From: Pseudomonas sp. QS1027
Lineage (GTDB): Bacteria > Pseudomonadota > Gammaproteobacteria > Pseudomonadales > Pseudomonadaceae
Assembly (NCBI RefSeq): GCF_002814235.1
Contig: NZ_PHSU01000009.1
Location: forward strand, 124,001 to 188,000
DNA length: 64,000 nt
Reading direction: 5' to 3'
Shown: in pieces, positions 1-8,104 of the stretch
How the letters are laid out: each line of letters starts with the position of its first letter
Position numbering within the stretch: the stretch's first letter is position 1
The notes under the pieces: generated by a model
The model's input: the letters and a program-made list of their open reading frames with translations, nothing else
Databases searched by the model: none
What the model was told of the DNA's origin: nothing
Made by a program: the position numbers and the translations under genes

Positions 1-396
1 CCCGGCGTCGATCAGGACATTTTGCAGCGCCTGCAACCCTTCGTCGCGTTGCTGCCGCCCGAGGCAACGCTGAACATCAATACCGCCTCGGCCACCCTGT
101 TGGCGACGCTGGAAGGTATGACGGCGGCCACTGCCCGGGACGCTGTCGCCCAGCGCCCGGCGCAAGGTTATGCCGACGCCCATGAATTTACCCGTGCACC
201 GGGGCTGGATGGGCTGGGTATTGCCAGCCATGGCCTGGGTGTCGACAGCCGCTGGTTCCGGGTCACGGTCGAGGTCAGCGCGGGCGCGGCGCGACTGCGG
301 CTGGTCAGCGATCTGGCGCGGCCTCGCGACAGCCTTCGCCTGCGTGTCCTGCAACGGCGCTTCCTGGCCCCGACTCAAGGTGAAACCCCGTTATGA
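1..396 (+). CDS. gspK: Type II secretion minor pseudopilin GspK (3' part)
   Basis: The frame is open from the first base and ends at a TGA at 394-396, so only the C-terminal ~131 residues are present. They contain the helix-hairpin-helix-like stretch LNINTASATLLATLEGM and a later beta-rich end (WFRVTVEVSAGAARLRL), both typical of the GspK C-terminus. GspK is the large minor pseudopilin that caps the pseudopilus tip with GspI and GspJ in the periplasm. The stop overlaps the start of gspL (ATGA), which fits a translationally coupled secretion operon. The true start lies outside the window, and which Pseudomonas T2SS this is (Xcp-like or another) cannot be told from this part. Confidence 0.85.
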   Translation, partial: PGVDQDILQRLQPFVALLPPEATLNINTASATLLATLEGMTAATARDAVAQRPAQGYADAHEFTRAPGLDGLGIASHGLGVDSRWFRVTVEVSAGAARLRLVSDLARPRDSLRLRVLQRRFLAPTQGETPL

Positions 397-1496
397 GCAA
401 TTGGCTTTATCTCACGGCCGAAGGCCTGGCTGGCTGTGACGCTGGCTGGCCGGTCGGCTATTGGCAGGCGGGCGGCGAGTACCGCGCTGTCACCCTGGCC
501 GAGGCGGCGACGTTCCTGTCGGGGCAATCGGTGCGGGTGATCCTGCCCATGGAGATCTGTAGTGGTTTGCGCAGCGAGCCCTGGCCCGGTCGACGCAAGC
601 CCACGGTCCAGGCGTTGGCCTATGCCGTCGAAGACCGCTTGGCCGAGGAACTGGATGGACTGCATCTTGCGGTCGGCGCGGCGGCCAAGGATTCGCGCTA
701 CCCGCTGCTGGCGATCAACAAGGAGCGCTTCAAGGCGATCCTGGCGTTGTTGCAGGCCTCGGGGCTGCAAGTGGAAAGCGTCAAGGTGGATGCCGATTTG
801 TTGCCGGATGATCAGGTCTATGGCGTCTGGTGGGCTGGACGATGGTTGGTGGGTGGGGCTATCGAGGCCCGGCTTGCGCTGTCGCCCGAAGATCTGGAGG
901 TGCTACGACCACGACTGCCGGAGACGCTGTGCTGGATGGGCGCTGATCGGCAGGCCGAGATCGCGGCGTTGTTGGTTACCGGTCATTCGCGCGGGCTGGA
1001 CTTGCTGCAAGGTGAGTTTCGTCAGGTGCGGGCGCGTTGGCCATTGGGCGCGCTAGTGCTGTCGGCGCTGGCGTTATTCGTGCTGTCCTGGGGGTTTATC
1101 CTGGCGCGCGCCCACTATCTGGAAAACGCTGCTGGGCAGTTGTACGAGCAGAGTGTGCAGCGCTTCCAGCGTTTGTATCCCGAGCAAACCCGGATTGTCG
1201 ACCTGGCGGCCCAGCTCAAGGCCTTGCAGGGGCAGACCGACCCGCCGGGCAGCCAGATGAGCCGTCTGGTGCAACTGATTGAACAGGTGGTTGGTGGCAG
1301 CAGCGTTGAGGTTCAGCGTATCGAATACCGCGCCGGCAGCGGCTGGACGTTGCTGCTGACGGCCGGCAGCTTCACCGATCTTGAGCGCTTGCGCGAGCGT
1401 GGCCAGGGCAGCGGTTTGCCGATCAGATTGGGCAGCGCCAGCAAGGACCGCGAGCGGGTGCAGGCGGTGCTGATGTTGGAGGAGAAAAACGGATGA
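393..1496 (+). CDS. gspL: Type II secretion inner-membrane protein GspL
   Basis: 367 residues. The N-terminal ~210 residues form the cytoplasmic actin-like region that in this family docks the GspE ATPase. One membrane segment lies near residues 216-238 (GALVLSALALFVLSWGFILA), followed by a ~130-residue periplasmic domain that pairs with GspM. This single-pass topology and length are usual for GspL. The start ATG overlaps the gspK stop and the stop overlaps the gspM start by four bases (ATGA), so K-L-M are one coupled transcript. Family assignment rests on topology, size and order between GspK and GspM rather than on a catalytic motif. Confidence 0.85.
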   Translation: MSNWLYLTAEGLAGCDAGWPVGYWQAGGEYRAVTLAEAATFLSGQSVRVILPMEICSGLRSEPWPGRRKPTVQALAYAVEDRLAEELDGLHLAVGAAAKDSRYPLLAINKERFKAILALLQASGLQVESVKVDADLLPDDQVYGVWWAGRWLVGGAIEARLALSPEDLEVLRPRLPETLCWMGADRQAEIAALLVTGHSRGLDLLQGEFRQVRARWPLGALVLSALALFVLSWGFILARAHYLENAAGQLYEQSVQRFQRLYPEQTRIVDLAAQLKALQGQTDPPGSQMSRLVQLIEQVVGGSSVEVQRIEYRAGSGWTLLLTAGSFTDLERLRERGQGSGLPIRLGSASKDRERVQAVLMLEEKNG

Positions 1497-1957
1497 TCAG
1501 GTCATTGGCTGTACCGGCGGCGCTGACGCAAAGATGGCAGGCCCTCGGCCTTCGGGATCGACGGATGCTGATCGGTCTGGGGATTTTCCTGACGGTGGTG
1601 GGCTTGTTCAGCGGGGGCTGGCAGCCGGCGCAACAGCGTCTGGAACGGAGCGAGCGGGTGTACCAGCAACGCCTGTTATTGGCCGCTGAAGTTCAGCGCG
1701 CCCAGCCGACGGCTCAGCGTGCGAACCCATCGCGGTCCCTGTCGAACCGGCTGAGTGAAACGGTGGCAGCGGCGGGCCTGGAGTTGCAGCAACTGGACCA
1801 GGATGGCCAGTCACTGCGGGTTACTCTCAGCGGCAATGTATTGGCCTTGCTGCAGTGGCTGGACCAGACCGAGCAATCGGGCGCGGTGTTGCAGTCGTTG
1901 AGCCTGGAGAAGCGCGACAAGCTGCTGGTGGCACAGGTCGCGTGGCGTGCCGATTAA
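1493..1957 (+). CDS. gspM: Type II secretion protein GspM
   Basis: 154 residues with a short cytoplasmic N-terminus, one membrane segment at about residues 26-43 (RRMLIGLGIFLTVVGLFSGG), and a periplasmic part that begins with a helical stretch and ends in a ferredoxin-like fold (VTLSGNVLALLQWLDQTE). GspM stabilises GspL in the inner-membrane platform of the secretion machine. It is the last gene of the K-L-M run. Its TAA stop lies within the 3' end of the oppositely oriented HNH gene (4-nt convergent overlap), so no terminator separates the two. Confidence 0.85.
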   Translation: MIRSLAVPAALTQRWQALGLRDRRMLIGLGIFLTVVGLFSGGWQPAQQRLERSERVYQQRLLLAAEVQRAQPTAQRANPSRSLSNRLSETVAAAGLELQQLDQDGQSLRVTLSGNVLALLQWLDQTEQSGAVLQSLSLEKRDKLLVAQVAWRAD

Positions 1958-2598
1958 GGCGAGAGCAGTTGCTCCGCGTAGCGGGCGATGACATGGCTGA
2001 AGGGGCTTTCGCGGGCGTCGTTGACCGTACGGAAAACCGTGATGGTTTTGAGCAGGTCGTGCTCATCAGCTTCCAGCAGAAAGTCGTCATCGAAGAAACC
2101 TTGTAGCAGCGCTTCACGACGATTGTTGAGGTAGGCGATATCCAGGGCGAGTACATCGATCATCTTTGTTGCCGCTGGATCGTCGTTGCCCGAGGCTTGT
2201 ATCTCGCCTGTGAGCAGGTAACGAAAACGTTGCTCGCAGCCTGCTTCGACGGGAGGGATATGAAGCGCTTCGTCGAACCAGTTGCCCTTGCAATGACCGC
2301 AATGCAACGGGTTGCCGGGTTTGGTTTCTCTCAAACACGAGGCATGCAGGTTTTCATAGGCCAATGCCAGATGCTCGAAGTCTTCCTGGGGACGGAAGTG
2401 TTCGATATGACTGCTGTCCAGGTCGACTTCGCGCCCGCAGTAGCAGCAGGCGAACTGTTGTTCTTGCAGGAGGCTCAGGTGCAAGGCGCGCTTTTCGGGA
2501 TTTTGCAGCGTGTCATAGGTGGGCTGCCAATCCTGGTTTGCCTCGGCCTTCCAGTCGGTGAATGAAGTCGGTTCAGTTCCCTTGATCACTTGCTTCAT
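1954..2598 (-). CDS. ptuB: Septu-type defence HNH endonuclease (PtuB-like, TIGR02646 family)
   Basis: 214 residues with the layout of TIGR02646-type HNH proteins: a zinc/HNH core with C51, C52 and C54, then HIEHFRP at 64-70, the AYENLHASC segment ending at C88, and a second metal-ligand cluster HCGHCK at 99-104. In Septu systems PtuB is the nuclease that works with the PtuA ATPase to stop phage; it is expected to be cytoplasmic and nucleic-acid-targeting. The start ATG overlaps the ptuA stop by four bases, so it is the second gene of a two-gene operon. Its stop overlaps gspM convergently. No reverse transcriptase or retron RNA is seen beside it, so this is a plain PtuAB pair rather than a retron of the Ec78 type. 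Confidence 0.85.
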   Translation of the reverse strand: MKQVIKGTEPTSFTDWKAEANQDWQPTYDTLQNPEKRALHLSLLQEQQFACCYCGREVDLDSSHIEHFRPQEDFEHLALAYENLHASCLRETKPGNPLHCGHCKGNWFDEALHIPPVEAGCEQRFRYLLTGEIQASGNDDPAATKMIDVLALDIAYLNNRREALLQGFFDDDFLLEADEHDLLKTITVFRTVNDARESPFSHVIARYAEQLLSP

Positions 2599-3845
2599 TT
2601 GCCGAGAATTTCCTTGCGCTTAAGCAGGGCTTCAGCCCGGATGAACTCGGGCAGGTCGGGGGCCTTTTTCTTGAGAGCGGTGAGGCGGGCCTTGGCTTCT
2701 TTCAGGTCGTTGTTTTCCAGGGCGCTGAATAGTTCGCTCAGCAGGCGCTCGATTTCCGGTTCCCGTTGGGCAACGCCCATGACTTCTTCCAGCACTCGGC
2801 TGGAGTCCAGACCGTAGCTGACACGTGGATGAGAGGCGTCGCCGTTGTCCAGCACGATGATTTCTTCCGGGCGCAAGCTACCGATGATCTGCGGCGAGTG
2901 GCTGGCGGCGATGAACTGGACTTTGGGGAAGGCTGTTTTCAAGGCGTTGACGATATTGCGTTGCCACGCTGGATGCAGATGGATGTCCAACTCGTCGATG
3001 ATGACTACGCCCGAGGTGTTTTTCAGCACGTCCTTGCCCATATGTGGGTTGAGGATACACATGCGGCGGGCGATATCGGTGATCAGTGCGATAAGGCCGC
3101 GCTGGCCGTCGCTGAGGTCGTTGAAGGGAATGGTTTTTTCTGCGCTGATATCGACTATCAGGCTTTGTAGTCTCAGGTCGTAGCGCAGGTTTCCCGCCTG
3201 AGGAAGAGCCATTTGAATCGCTTGATTCACCCAGGCCAGTTCGTCATCAAAAACGGACGGTGCCGTTTTTGCATCCAGCAAATTCTGCATGCGCTCCAAC
3301 GTCTTGCCAATCAGCCAGCTTTCAAAATCCTTGAGATTGATAACCGCATCTGACCAGTTTGAATACCCATCCCGACGGGAGACTCTTTGTCGGGCCGCAA
3401 ACTCCGCTGAGATACCTGCGCTTTCCCATCTACGGTTGGCGCGATAAAAGGCGAGTATGGGGGAGTCATCGGTATCCTCAATAGTCAACTCGGCAGCGGT
3501 GCTTGTGTGCGGAGCATCAGGGTGGTCCCCTATTTGGACGCTCCATTCGGCTATGGCAAAGACATTGCCTTTTGCAGAAAGAACAACGGGTAAGCGACGT
3601 TCATAGCGAATTCGCCCATCGAAGTTGTCGATTACAAAGCGTGCATCTTTTTCCGGAAGGCTTGAGTTGGAGGCGATCGCTGTATCGTTGTCGAAAAGGC
3701 CGTGGAAACATTTCGCCACCGCCTGCAACAACGAAGTCTTCCCGCTCCCATTGACCCCCACCACCAGATTGAATCCCGGCTGGAAATCAAAGTGGGCATC
3801 TTCGTAGCAACGAAAATTCTGAATATGCAGGTGGTCCAGGCGCAT
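2595..3845 (-). CDS. ptuA: Septu-type defence ATPase (PtuA-like, SMC/OLD-like AAA)
   Basis: 416 residues. It has an SMC/RecF-like N-terminus (LDHLHIQNFRCYED), Walker A GVNGSGKTS at 30-38, an ABC-type signature LSDGQRG at 244-250, Walker B VVIIDELDIHLHP at 280-292 and the switch histidine in ASHSPQI at 314-320. The C-terminal helical tail (370-416) is lysine-rich. The start ATG at 3845 follows AAGGAA by six bases; the open frame continues upstream only as a shadow of the MFS gene. The partner is the HNH protein, overlapping by ATGA. By family knowledge PtuA senses infection and controls PtuB; the trigger is not visible. The fold alone could suggest OLD/RecF, but the TIGR02646 partner makes Septu the best reading. 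Confidence 0.85.
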   Translation of the reverse strand: MRLDHLHIQNFRCYEDAHFDFQPGFNLVVGVNGSGKTSLLQAVAKCFHGLFDNDTAIASNSSLPEKDARFVIDNFDGRIRYERRLPVVLSAKGNVFAIAEWSVQIGDHPDAPHTSTAAELTIEDTDDSPILAFYRANRRWESAGISAEFAARQRVSRRDGYSNWSDAVINLKDFESWLIGKTLERMQNLLDAKTAPSVFDDELAWVNQAIQMALPQAGNLRYDLRLQSLIVDISAEKTIPFNDLSDGQRGLIALITDIARRMCILNPHMGKDVLKNTSGVVIIDELDIHLHPAWQRNIVNALKTAFPKVQFIAASHSPQIIGSLRPEEIIVLDNGDASHPRVSYGLDSSRVLEEVMGVAQREPEIERLLSELFSALENNDLKEAKARLTALKKKAPDLPEFIRAEALLKRKEILGK

Positions 3846-3922
3846 GCCGGCTTCCTTTTCCCAACGGAACGATGCGCCCAGTGTACCTTGGCCGGCGTCA
3901 ACCGCCAGCCGGTCAATCGTGA

Positions 3923-5200
3923 CTAGGCTTTTACATTCCCCGGCAACGCCTGCAACCGCGCCAGCTTCAACGCCACCAGCAAGGCCACCACCAGCAGCGC
4001 GCCGATAAACAGGCCGATGCCGTTCCAGCCGCCGTAGTGCCAGAACACCCCGCCCAGGGTCCCGGCCACGCTGGAGCCGACGTAGTAGCAGAACAGATAG
4101 AGCGACGAGGCCTGGCCCTTGGCTTTCAGCGCCCGGCGGCCGATCCAGCTGCTGGCCACCGAGTGGGCGCCGAAGAAACCGAAGGTGAACAGCAGGATGC
4201 CGAACACCACCACCGGCAGCGGGGTGACCAGGGTCAGGACGATGCCCACCAGCATCATCAGGATCATGCCCCAGAGCACTTTGCGCCGGCCCAGCTTGTC
4301 GGCCAGGGCGCCGATCTTCGCGGAGCTGTAGATGCCCGACAGGTAGACGATGGACAGCAAGCCGACGAACGCCTGGCTCATGCCGTAGGGTTCGGCCAGC
4401 AGACGGTAGCCGATGTAGTTGAACAGGGTGACGAAGCTGCCCATCAGCAGGAAGCCTTCGAGGAACAGCCATGGCAGGCCGGCGTCGCGAAAGTGCACGG
4501 TGAAGCCGTCGATCAGGCTGCGGGTATTGAACTGGCTGGCGCGGAAGTTGCGCGACGGTGGCAGGATCTTCCAGAACACCGTCGCCGCGATCAGCGCCAG
4601 GACGCCGATCACCAGCATCGCCATGTGCCAGCTGACGAAGTCGATCAGCACGCCGGTGATCAGTCGCCCGCTCATCCCGCCGATGGCGTTGCCGCCGATA
4701 TACAGGCCCATCGCCAGACCGATGTGCTTGGGATGAATTTCCTCGCTCAAGTAGGTCATGCCGACCGCCGCCAGGCCGCTGAGGGAAAGCCCCACCAAAG
4801 CCCGCATCACCAGCACGCCCTGCCAGTTGGGCATCAAAGCGCCGAGGATGGTGAACAATGCCGCGCCGAACAACGCCACCACCATCACCGGCTTGCGCCC
4901 GAGGCTGTCGGAGATCGGTCCGGTGATCAGCAGGCCGATGGCGAGCAGGGCAGTGGCCACCGAGAGGATCAGGCTGCTCTGGGCGGCATTGATCCCGTAC
5001 TCCTTGGACAGCACCGGCATCATCGGCTGTACGCAGTACAACAGGGCAAAAGTCGCAAAGCCGCCGGAGAACAGCGCCAGCACCGTGCGCATAAACGCTG
5101 GAGTGCCTTTTTCGATATAGGTGTCGTTGAGTTGGGCGACCACATCGTCCAGCGCAGTGGGGGGAATCTCGTGGGCGAAGGGAGCAACAGCAGTTTTCAC
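3923..5200 (-). CDS. MFS transporter, YnfM-like
   Basis: 425 residues with about twelve hydrophobic segments starting at residue 38, and the MFS A-like loop SDSLGRKP between helices 2 and 3 with its repeat ADKLGRRK between helices 8 and 9. It ends with a short basic cytoplasmic tail. It is an inner-membrane proton-driven exporter of the DHA1/YnfM type; the substrate is unknown. The start is GTG, preceded by GAGGT. It is transcribed divergently from the LysR gene, the same arrangement as ynfM/ynfL in E. coli, which suggests that regulator controls it. The sequence between its stop and ptuA (77 nt) has no obvious terminator. Confidence 0.85.
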   Translation of the reverse strand: MKTAVAPFAHEIPPTALDDVVAQLNDTYIEKGTPAFMRTVLALFSGGFATFALLYCVQPMMPVLSKEYGINAAQSSLILSVATALLAIGLLITGPISDSLGRKPVMVVALFGAALFTILGALMPNWQGVLVMRALVGLSLSGLAAVGMTYLSEEIHPKHIGLAMGLYIGGNAIGGMSGRLITGVLIDFVSWHMAMLVIGVLALIAATVFWKILPPSRNFRASQFNTRSLIDGFTVHFRDAGLPWLFLEGFLLMGSFVTLFNYIGYRLLAEPYGMSQAFVGLLSIVYLSGIYSSAKIGALADKLGRRKVLWGMILMMLVGIVLTLVTPLPVVVFGILLFTFGFFGAHSVASSWIGRRALKAKGQASSLYLFCYYVGSSVAGTLGGVFWHYGGWNGIGLFIGALLVVALLVALKLARLQALPGNVKA

Positions 5201-5244
5201 GGGGGACCTCGGGGGAGCAGCCGGTCAGGCAATGGAAAAAGCAT

Positions 5245-5260
5245 ATAGCTGGCTAACTAT
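5245..5260. promoter_or_regulatory. Candidate LysR operator (ATAG-N8-CTAT)
   Basis: An AT-rich inverted repeat, ATAG and CTAT separated by eight bases, lies midway between the divergent MFS and LysR starts. LysR-type regulators commonly bind such interrupted dyads next to their own and their target promoter. This is inference from position and symmetry. Confidence 0.4.
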
Positions 5261-5317
5261 TCTTTCCAATATATTGTTCGACCTGTTTGATAGGTTTTAC
5301 GACTTGATGAGGTGTTC

Positions 5318-6211
5318 ATGGAATTGCGGCATTTGCGCTACTTCATCGCGGTGGCCGAAGAACTGCATTTTGGTCGCGCGGCCGAGGTGTTGGGGATTTC
5401 CCAGCCGCCGTTGAGCCAGCAGATCCAGGCGCTGGAGCAGGAGCTGGGAGCACGGCTGTTTGACCGGACCAATCGTCGGGTCGAGTTGAGCGAGGCGGGT
5501 CGTCTGTTTCTGCAGGAGGCGCGGTTGGTCCTGGCGCAGGTGGATAAAGCGGCGGATGTGGCGCGGCGAGCGCAGTTGGGGGAGTTGGGGGAACTGAAGA
5601 TCGGGTTTACCTCATCGGCGCCGTTCAACTCGACGATTCCCCAGGCGATTTTCGCGTTTCGCCAGGCGTTTCCGGCGGTGCACCTGAACCTGCGGGAGAT
5701 GAGCAGCAAGACGGTTGCCGATGGTTTGATGGACGAGTCCATCGAGGTGGGCTTGATGCGGCCCTTGGCGTTGCCGGAGGCCTTGAGTGTCGTGGAGTTG
5801 ATGCATGAGCCGCTGGTGGCGGTGCTCAGTGCCAAGCATCCTTTGGCCAGTGGCAGTGAGGAAGGGATGTATTTGTCCGAGTTGGCGCTGGAGCCCTTTG
5901 TGTTTTTCCCGCGCAGTTATGGCAGTGGTTTGTATGCGCAGTTGCTGACCTTGGCGCGACAGGCGGGATTCAGTCCGCACTTTGCCCAGGAGGCGGGGGA
6001 GGCGATGACCATCATTGGCCTGGTGGCGGCGGGGTTGGGGGTGTCGGTGTTGCCGGCGTCCTATCAGCGGATTCGGATTGATGGGGTGGTCTATCGACCG
6101 TTGCTGGATCCGGATGCGGTGTCGGCGGTGTGGCTGGTGCAGCGCAAGGACCAGAAATCACCGATGGCCAAGGCATTTATCGAGTTGCTGACGCGTCGAG
6201 CGGTGCCGTAG
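5318..6211 (+). CDS. LysR-family transcriptional regulator (YnfL/BenM-like)
   Basis: 297 residues. The N-terminal winged helix-turn-helix (MELRHLRYFIAVAEELHFGR through SQPPLSQQIQALE, residues 1-60) is typical, followed by the linker helix and a periplasmic-binding-protein-like effector domain starting near 90 (LKIGFTSSAPFNSTIP). The HFGRAAE/SQPPLSQQI wording is that of the BenM/CatM/YnfL branch. The ATG at 5318 follows GAGG at a good distance and is preferred to the GTG two codons upstream. It is divergent from the MFS exporter and probably regulates it; the ligand is unknown, possibly a small aromatic acid by family analogy. Confidence 0.85.
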   Translation: MELRHLRYFIAVAEELHFGRAAEVLGISQPPLSQQIQALEQELGARLFDRTNRRVELSEAGRLFLQEARLVLAQVDKAADVARRAQLGELGELKIGFTSSAPFNSTIPQAIFAFRQAFPAVHLNLREMSSKTVADGLMDESIEVGLMRPLALPEALSVVELMHEPLVAVLSAKHPLASGSEEGMYLSELALEPFVFFPRSYGSGLYAQLLTLARQAGFSPHFAQEAGEAMTIIGLVAAGLGVSVLPASYQRIRIDGVVYRPLLDPDAVSAVWLVQRKDQKSPMAKAFIELLTRRAVP

Positions 6212-6350
6212 GTCTGAGACCTGAAGCGGGGATCAGCAAAGAATCTTTGCTTACAGTTTTGCGCTATCAGCTGGTTGTGCGTGGATTGCATGGTTCGGTC
6301 GTTTTTCCAACACCGTTGTGCGGGCGACGACTGACGAAGGAGCGAAACAT

Positions 6351-6563
6351 ATGGCTGGGCAATTCTCTGAATGGGACTCTGCTGACTATCTCAAGACTCC
6401 GCAGGACAGAGCGAATTACTTGAATGCCTGCCTGGAAGAGGCGGGTGATGACTCTGTGTTCATGGCCAATGCGTTGGTCGTTCTAGCGACTGATCCAGCT
6501 CGGCTTTCGCCATTTCAACCAGATGCATGGACGAGAACGCCAGCGCTCGTTTGGAGCCACTGA
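6351..6563 (+). pseudogene. Truncated antitoxin of the TIGR02684 addiction-module family
   Basis: The first ~43 residues (WDSADYLKTPQDRANYLNAC, then LEEAGDDSVFMANAL) match the N-terminal signature of the TIGR02684/HigA-like antidote proteins, where the helix-turn-helix should follow. From about residue 44 (nt ~6480) the frame reads TDPARLSPFQPDAWTRTPAL, which has no HTH character and is antisense to the 3' end of the gene on the other strand. The start has a strong AAGGAG. No RelE-like toxin is seen upstream. It appears to be an antitoxin cut by a recombination joint, so a broken gene; the peptide could still be translated. Confidence 0.6.
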
Positions 6564-6810
6564 GGCCATCGCCGGACTCGTAGGCTGTGGCCGCCGCGCA
6601 GGTCAGCAGCTCGGAGACGTGAACCAAGGACTCCTCCAAGGTTCGACTAGGTTTGGTGTGAGACCGCCGGATAGTGTCCGGTGACGCAGCTGCTGGGCTG
6701 GGCAGATAGTGATCAAGAGCGCGCTGAATGGCGGCCTGATCCTTGAACCGGTCAGCAGAGGGGAAAGCGTTGGGATCCTGGACGGGTGGGGCGGGAGTTG
6801 TTTTGCTCAT
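6460..6810 (-). CDS. DUF6124 (DUF3077-like) hypothetical protein
   Basis: 116 residues, soluble. It has the pattern of the Pseudomonas DUF6124 family: a proline-rich N-terminus, the AIQRALDHYLPSP core (about residues 25-37), then a helical half with SLVHVSELLTCAAATAYE and a final helix. Function is unknown; members are small, common in fluorescent pseudomonads and often multi-copy. The ATG at 6810 has CAGGAG seven bases upstream, so the upstream in-frame ATGs are not needed. The 3' 104 nt overlap the truncated antitoxin on the other strand, and the C-terminal residues (SLERPTHWP) are encoded by the antitoxin segment. The natural end of this protein may therefore also have been altered. Confidence 0.6.
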   Translation of the reverse strand: MSKTTPAPPVQDPNAFPSADRFKDQAAIQRALDHYLPSPAAASPDTIRRSHTKPSRTLEESLVHVSELLTCAAATAYESGDGLSGSKRALAFSSMHLVEMAKAELDQSLERPTHWP

Positions 6811-7150
6811 GGTCAAGCTCCTGAACGACATATTGGAGCTACCTAACATCACTTGCAGATGATGGGTGGCAGCTGTACACGGGCCTGCAAGACCGGAACG
6901 TCAGGCACACCGGCTGACCCGAAGGTCACCCGCGCACAGCCACCATAGCAATCCAACGTCGAACCTCCATCTTCTGAACGACGCGAATCGTGTAGGAGCC
7001 GGCTTGCTGGCGATGACGTCCTCAAGAGCGCCACTGCATGCAACCTAGCCCATAGGACCTTGGCCAACCAGCGATAGCGATGCTGTCTGTCACATCGCAA
7101 TCGCCGGCAAGCCGGCTCCTACAGGGGGCGCTCAGCCGACAGGTTTCAAC
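6811..7150. other. Intergenic region carrying a REP doublet
   Basis: No gene is supported here. The only structure seen is the REP doublet listed separately (6991-7123). The remainder is unremarkable high-GC spacer between two minus-strand genes, with no clear terminator for the APE-side transcript. Confidence 0.5.
6991..7123. repeat. REP doublet (REPIN-like)
   Basis: A REP-type element (GTAGGAGCCGGCTTGCTGGC) at about 6992-7014 and its inverted copy (GCCGGCAAGCCGGCTCCTAC) at about 7103-7122 face each other across about 90 bases. This is the usual form of Pseudomonas REPINs, mobilised in trans by RAYT transposases; no RAYT gene is in the window. Confidence 0.8.
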
Positions 7151-7597
7151 TTACTGAACCTTGGCCAAATCCCCCTTCAACGCCACGCCGCCGACAAACA
7201 CACCGGCATGGCACTCATAGGTGCTGGTGCTCTTGGTTTCATTGCGCTTGTAGAAGCTGACGATATTGGTCACGGCATTCGCCCCGACCTTCTTCGCCGC
7301 ATCGTTCAAGGTGATCAGCGCCGATTGCAAAGCCCAGGCACAGGCCTCCTCGTCGCTCTTGTTGAATGCATTGGTCTTCTTGTTGGTCACCGCGTCCGGG
7401 CTGACCACGCTGATCTTGCCCTTGGGCGTATTCCCCGCCAGGTAGAACTTCACGCTGCCATCAATCTTGCCGGTGCTCACCGCTTCCGCCACGACCTTGT
7501 CGAACGGCAGGTTCAGCACGGTGTCGCGCGCCTGGCTCAGGCCCGGCAGGCTGCACAAAAGCAAGGTGGCGGCCGCGGCCCAGAGGTTTGTTTTCAT
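7151..7597 (-). CDS. Small exported protein of unknown function, APE-cluster neighbour
   Basis: 148 residues with a signal peptide (MKTNLWAAAATLLLCSLPGL, cleavage likely after SQA). The mature part is about 125 residues, with a conserved-looking FDKVVAEAV start, a beta-rich centre (GSVKFYLAG), and a second half with Cys residues at EEACAW and TYECHAG that could pair. Such proteins are sometimes labelled excinuclease in databases, but nothing UvrA-like is visible; it should be read as a periplasmic protein of unknown role. The ATG at 7597 follows AAGGAG by six bases. It lies 36 nt downstream of the lipoprotein gene and behind the APE operon on the same strand, so it may be co-transcribed. Confidence 0.65.
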   Translation of the reverse strand: MKTNLWAAAATLLLCSLPGLSQARDTVLNLPFDKVVAEAVSTGKIDGSVKFYLAGNTPKGKISVVSPDAVTNKKTNAFNKSDEEACAWALQSALITLNDAAKKVGANAVTNIVSFYKRNETKSTSTYECHAGVFVGGVALKGDLAKVQ

Positions 7598-7633
7598 GCT
7601 CAACTCCTTGTGTGATGCAGGGAAGAAACGCGA

Positions 7634-8077
7634 TTACCGGGAAAGCGGCTGCGCCTCGCCAACGCCAATGGCCTGTGCCGTCGGCTGATCATGATGAGCA
7701 CGCAGTTCGGCGAGGATGTCCTGGTCCAGGAAACGCACCCAGCGCAGGTAGTTCTTGTGGATCTTGCCATCCTGGTAACCCATGCCGCTGCTGTCGCGGT
7801 AGGCGATGGTGTAGCCGCTGGCGCTGTAGTTGATGTCGATCTCGACGTGGAATTTCTCACGCACGGTGATCTCGGCCTGGACCTGGCCCGGGTTGACGCG
7901 CTGTACGCTCCACTCACGTTTGGTCAGGGCGGTGACAATCGCTTGTTTCACCTCTTCCTGGCTGGCCTGGACCTCGGGGGCGAGGGTGCGGCTCGGGTTG
8001 ACGATGGGTTTGCTGGTACAGCCGGCCATCGACAGCAGGGCCAGGGTGACAAGTGCAACACGAAGCAGGGAAGACAT
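7634..8077 (-). CDS. Small lipoprotein, APE-cluster neighbour
   Basis: 147 residues with a lipoprotein signal (LLRVALVTLALLSMAGC, lipid-attached Cys at residue 20). The residue after Cys is Thr, so outer-membrane sorting is likely. The mature domain has alternating beta strands (KREWSVQRVNPGQVQAEI, KFHVEIDINYSASGYTIAY) and a YGDS-like turn, without a recognised catalytic motif. It sits 27 nt downstream of apeR on the same strand and is probably the next gene of the transcript. Its function is unknown; a structural or transport role in delivering the pigment to the outer membrane is possible but only inferred from position. Confidence 0.65.
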   Translation of the reverse strand: MSSLLRVALVTLALLSMAGCTSKPIVNPSRTLAPEVQASQEEVKQAIVTALTKREWSVQRVNPGQVQAEITVREKFHVEIDINYSASGYTIAYRDSSGMGYQDGKIHKNYLRWVRFLDQDILAELRAHHDQPTAQAIGVGEAQPLSR

Positions 8078-8104
8078 TCCGTTTTCTCCAGAGGTTTTAA
8101 AAAG

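Noticed and set aside
1954..3845. Retron of the Ec78 type (RT plus PtuAB)
   Set aside because: No reverse transcriptase or msr/msd-like RNA sits next to the pair; flanks are gspM and an MFS gene.
3846..4472. N-terminal extension of the PtuA-like ATPase to 625 residues
   Set aside because: The extra 209 residues are Arg/Gly/His-rich shadow of the MFS gene; ATG at 3845 with AAGGAA and the RecF-like start fit the family.
7151..7597. Excinuclease annotation for the small protein
   Set aside because: The protein has a signal peptide and no ATPase or zinc motifs of UvrA; the label used in databases is not supported.
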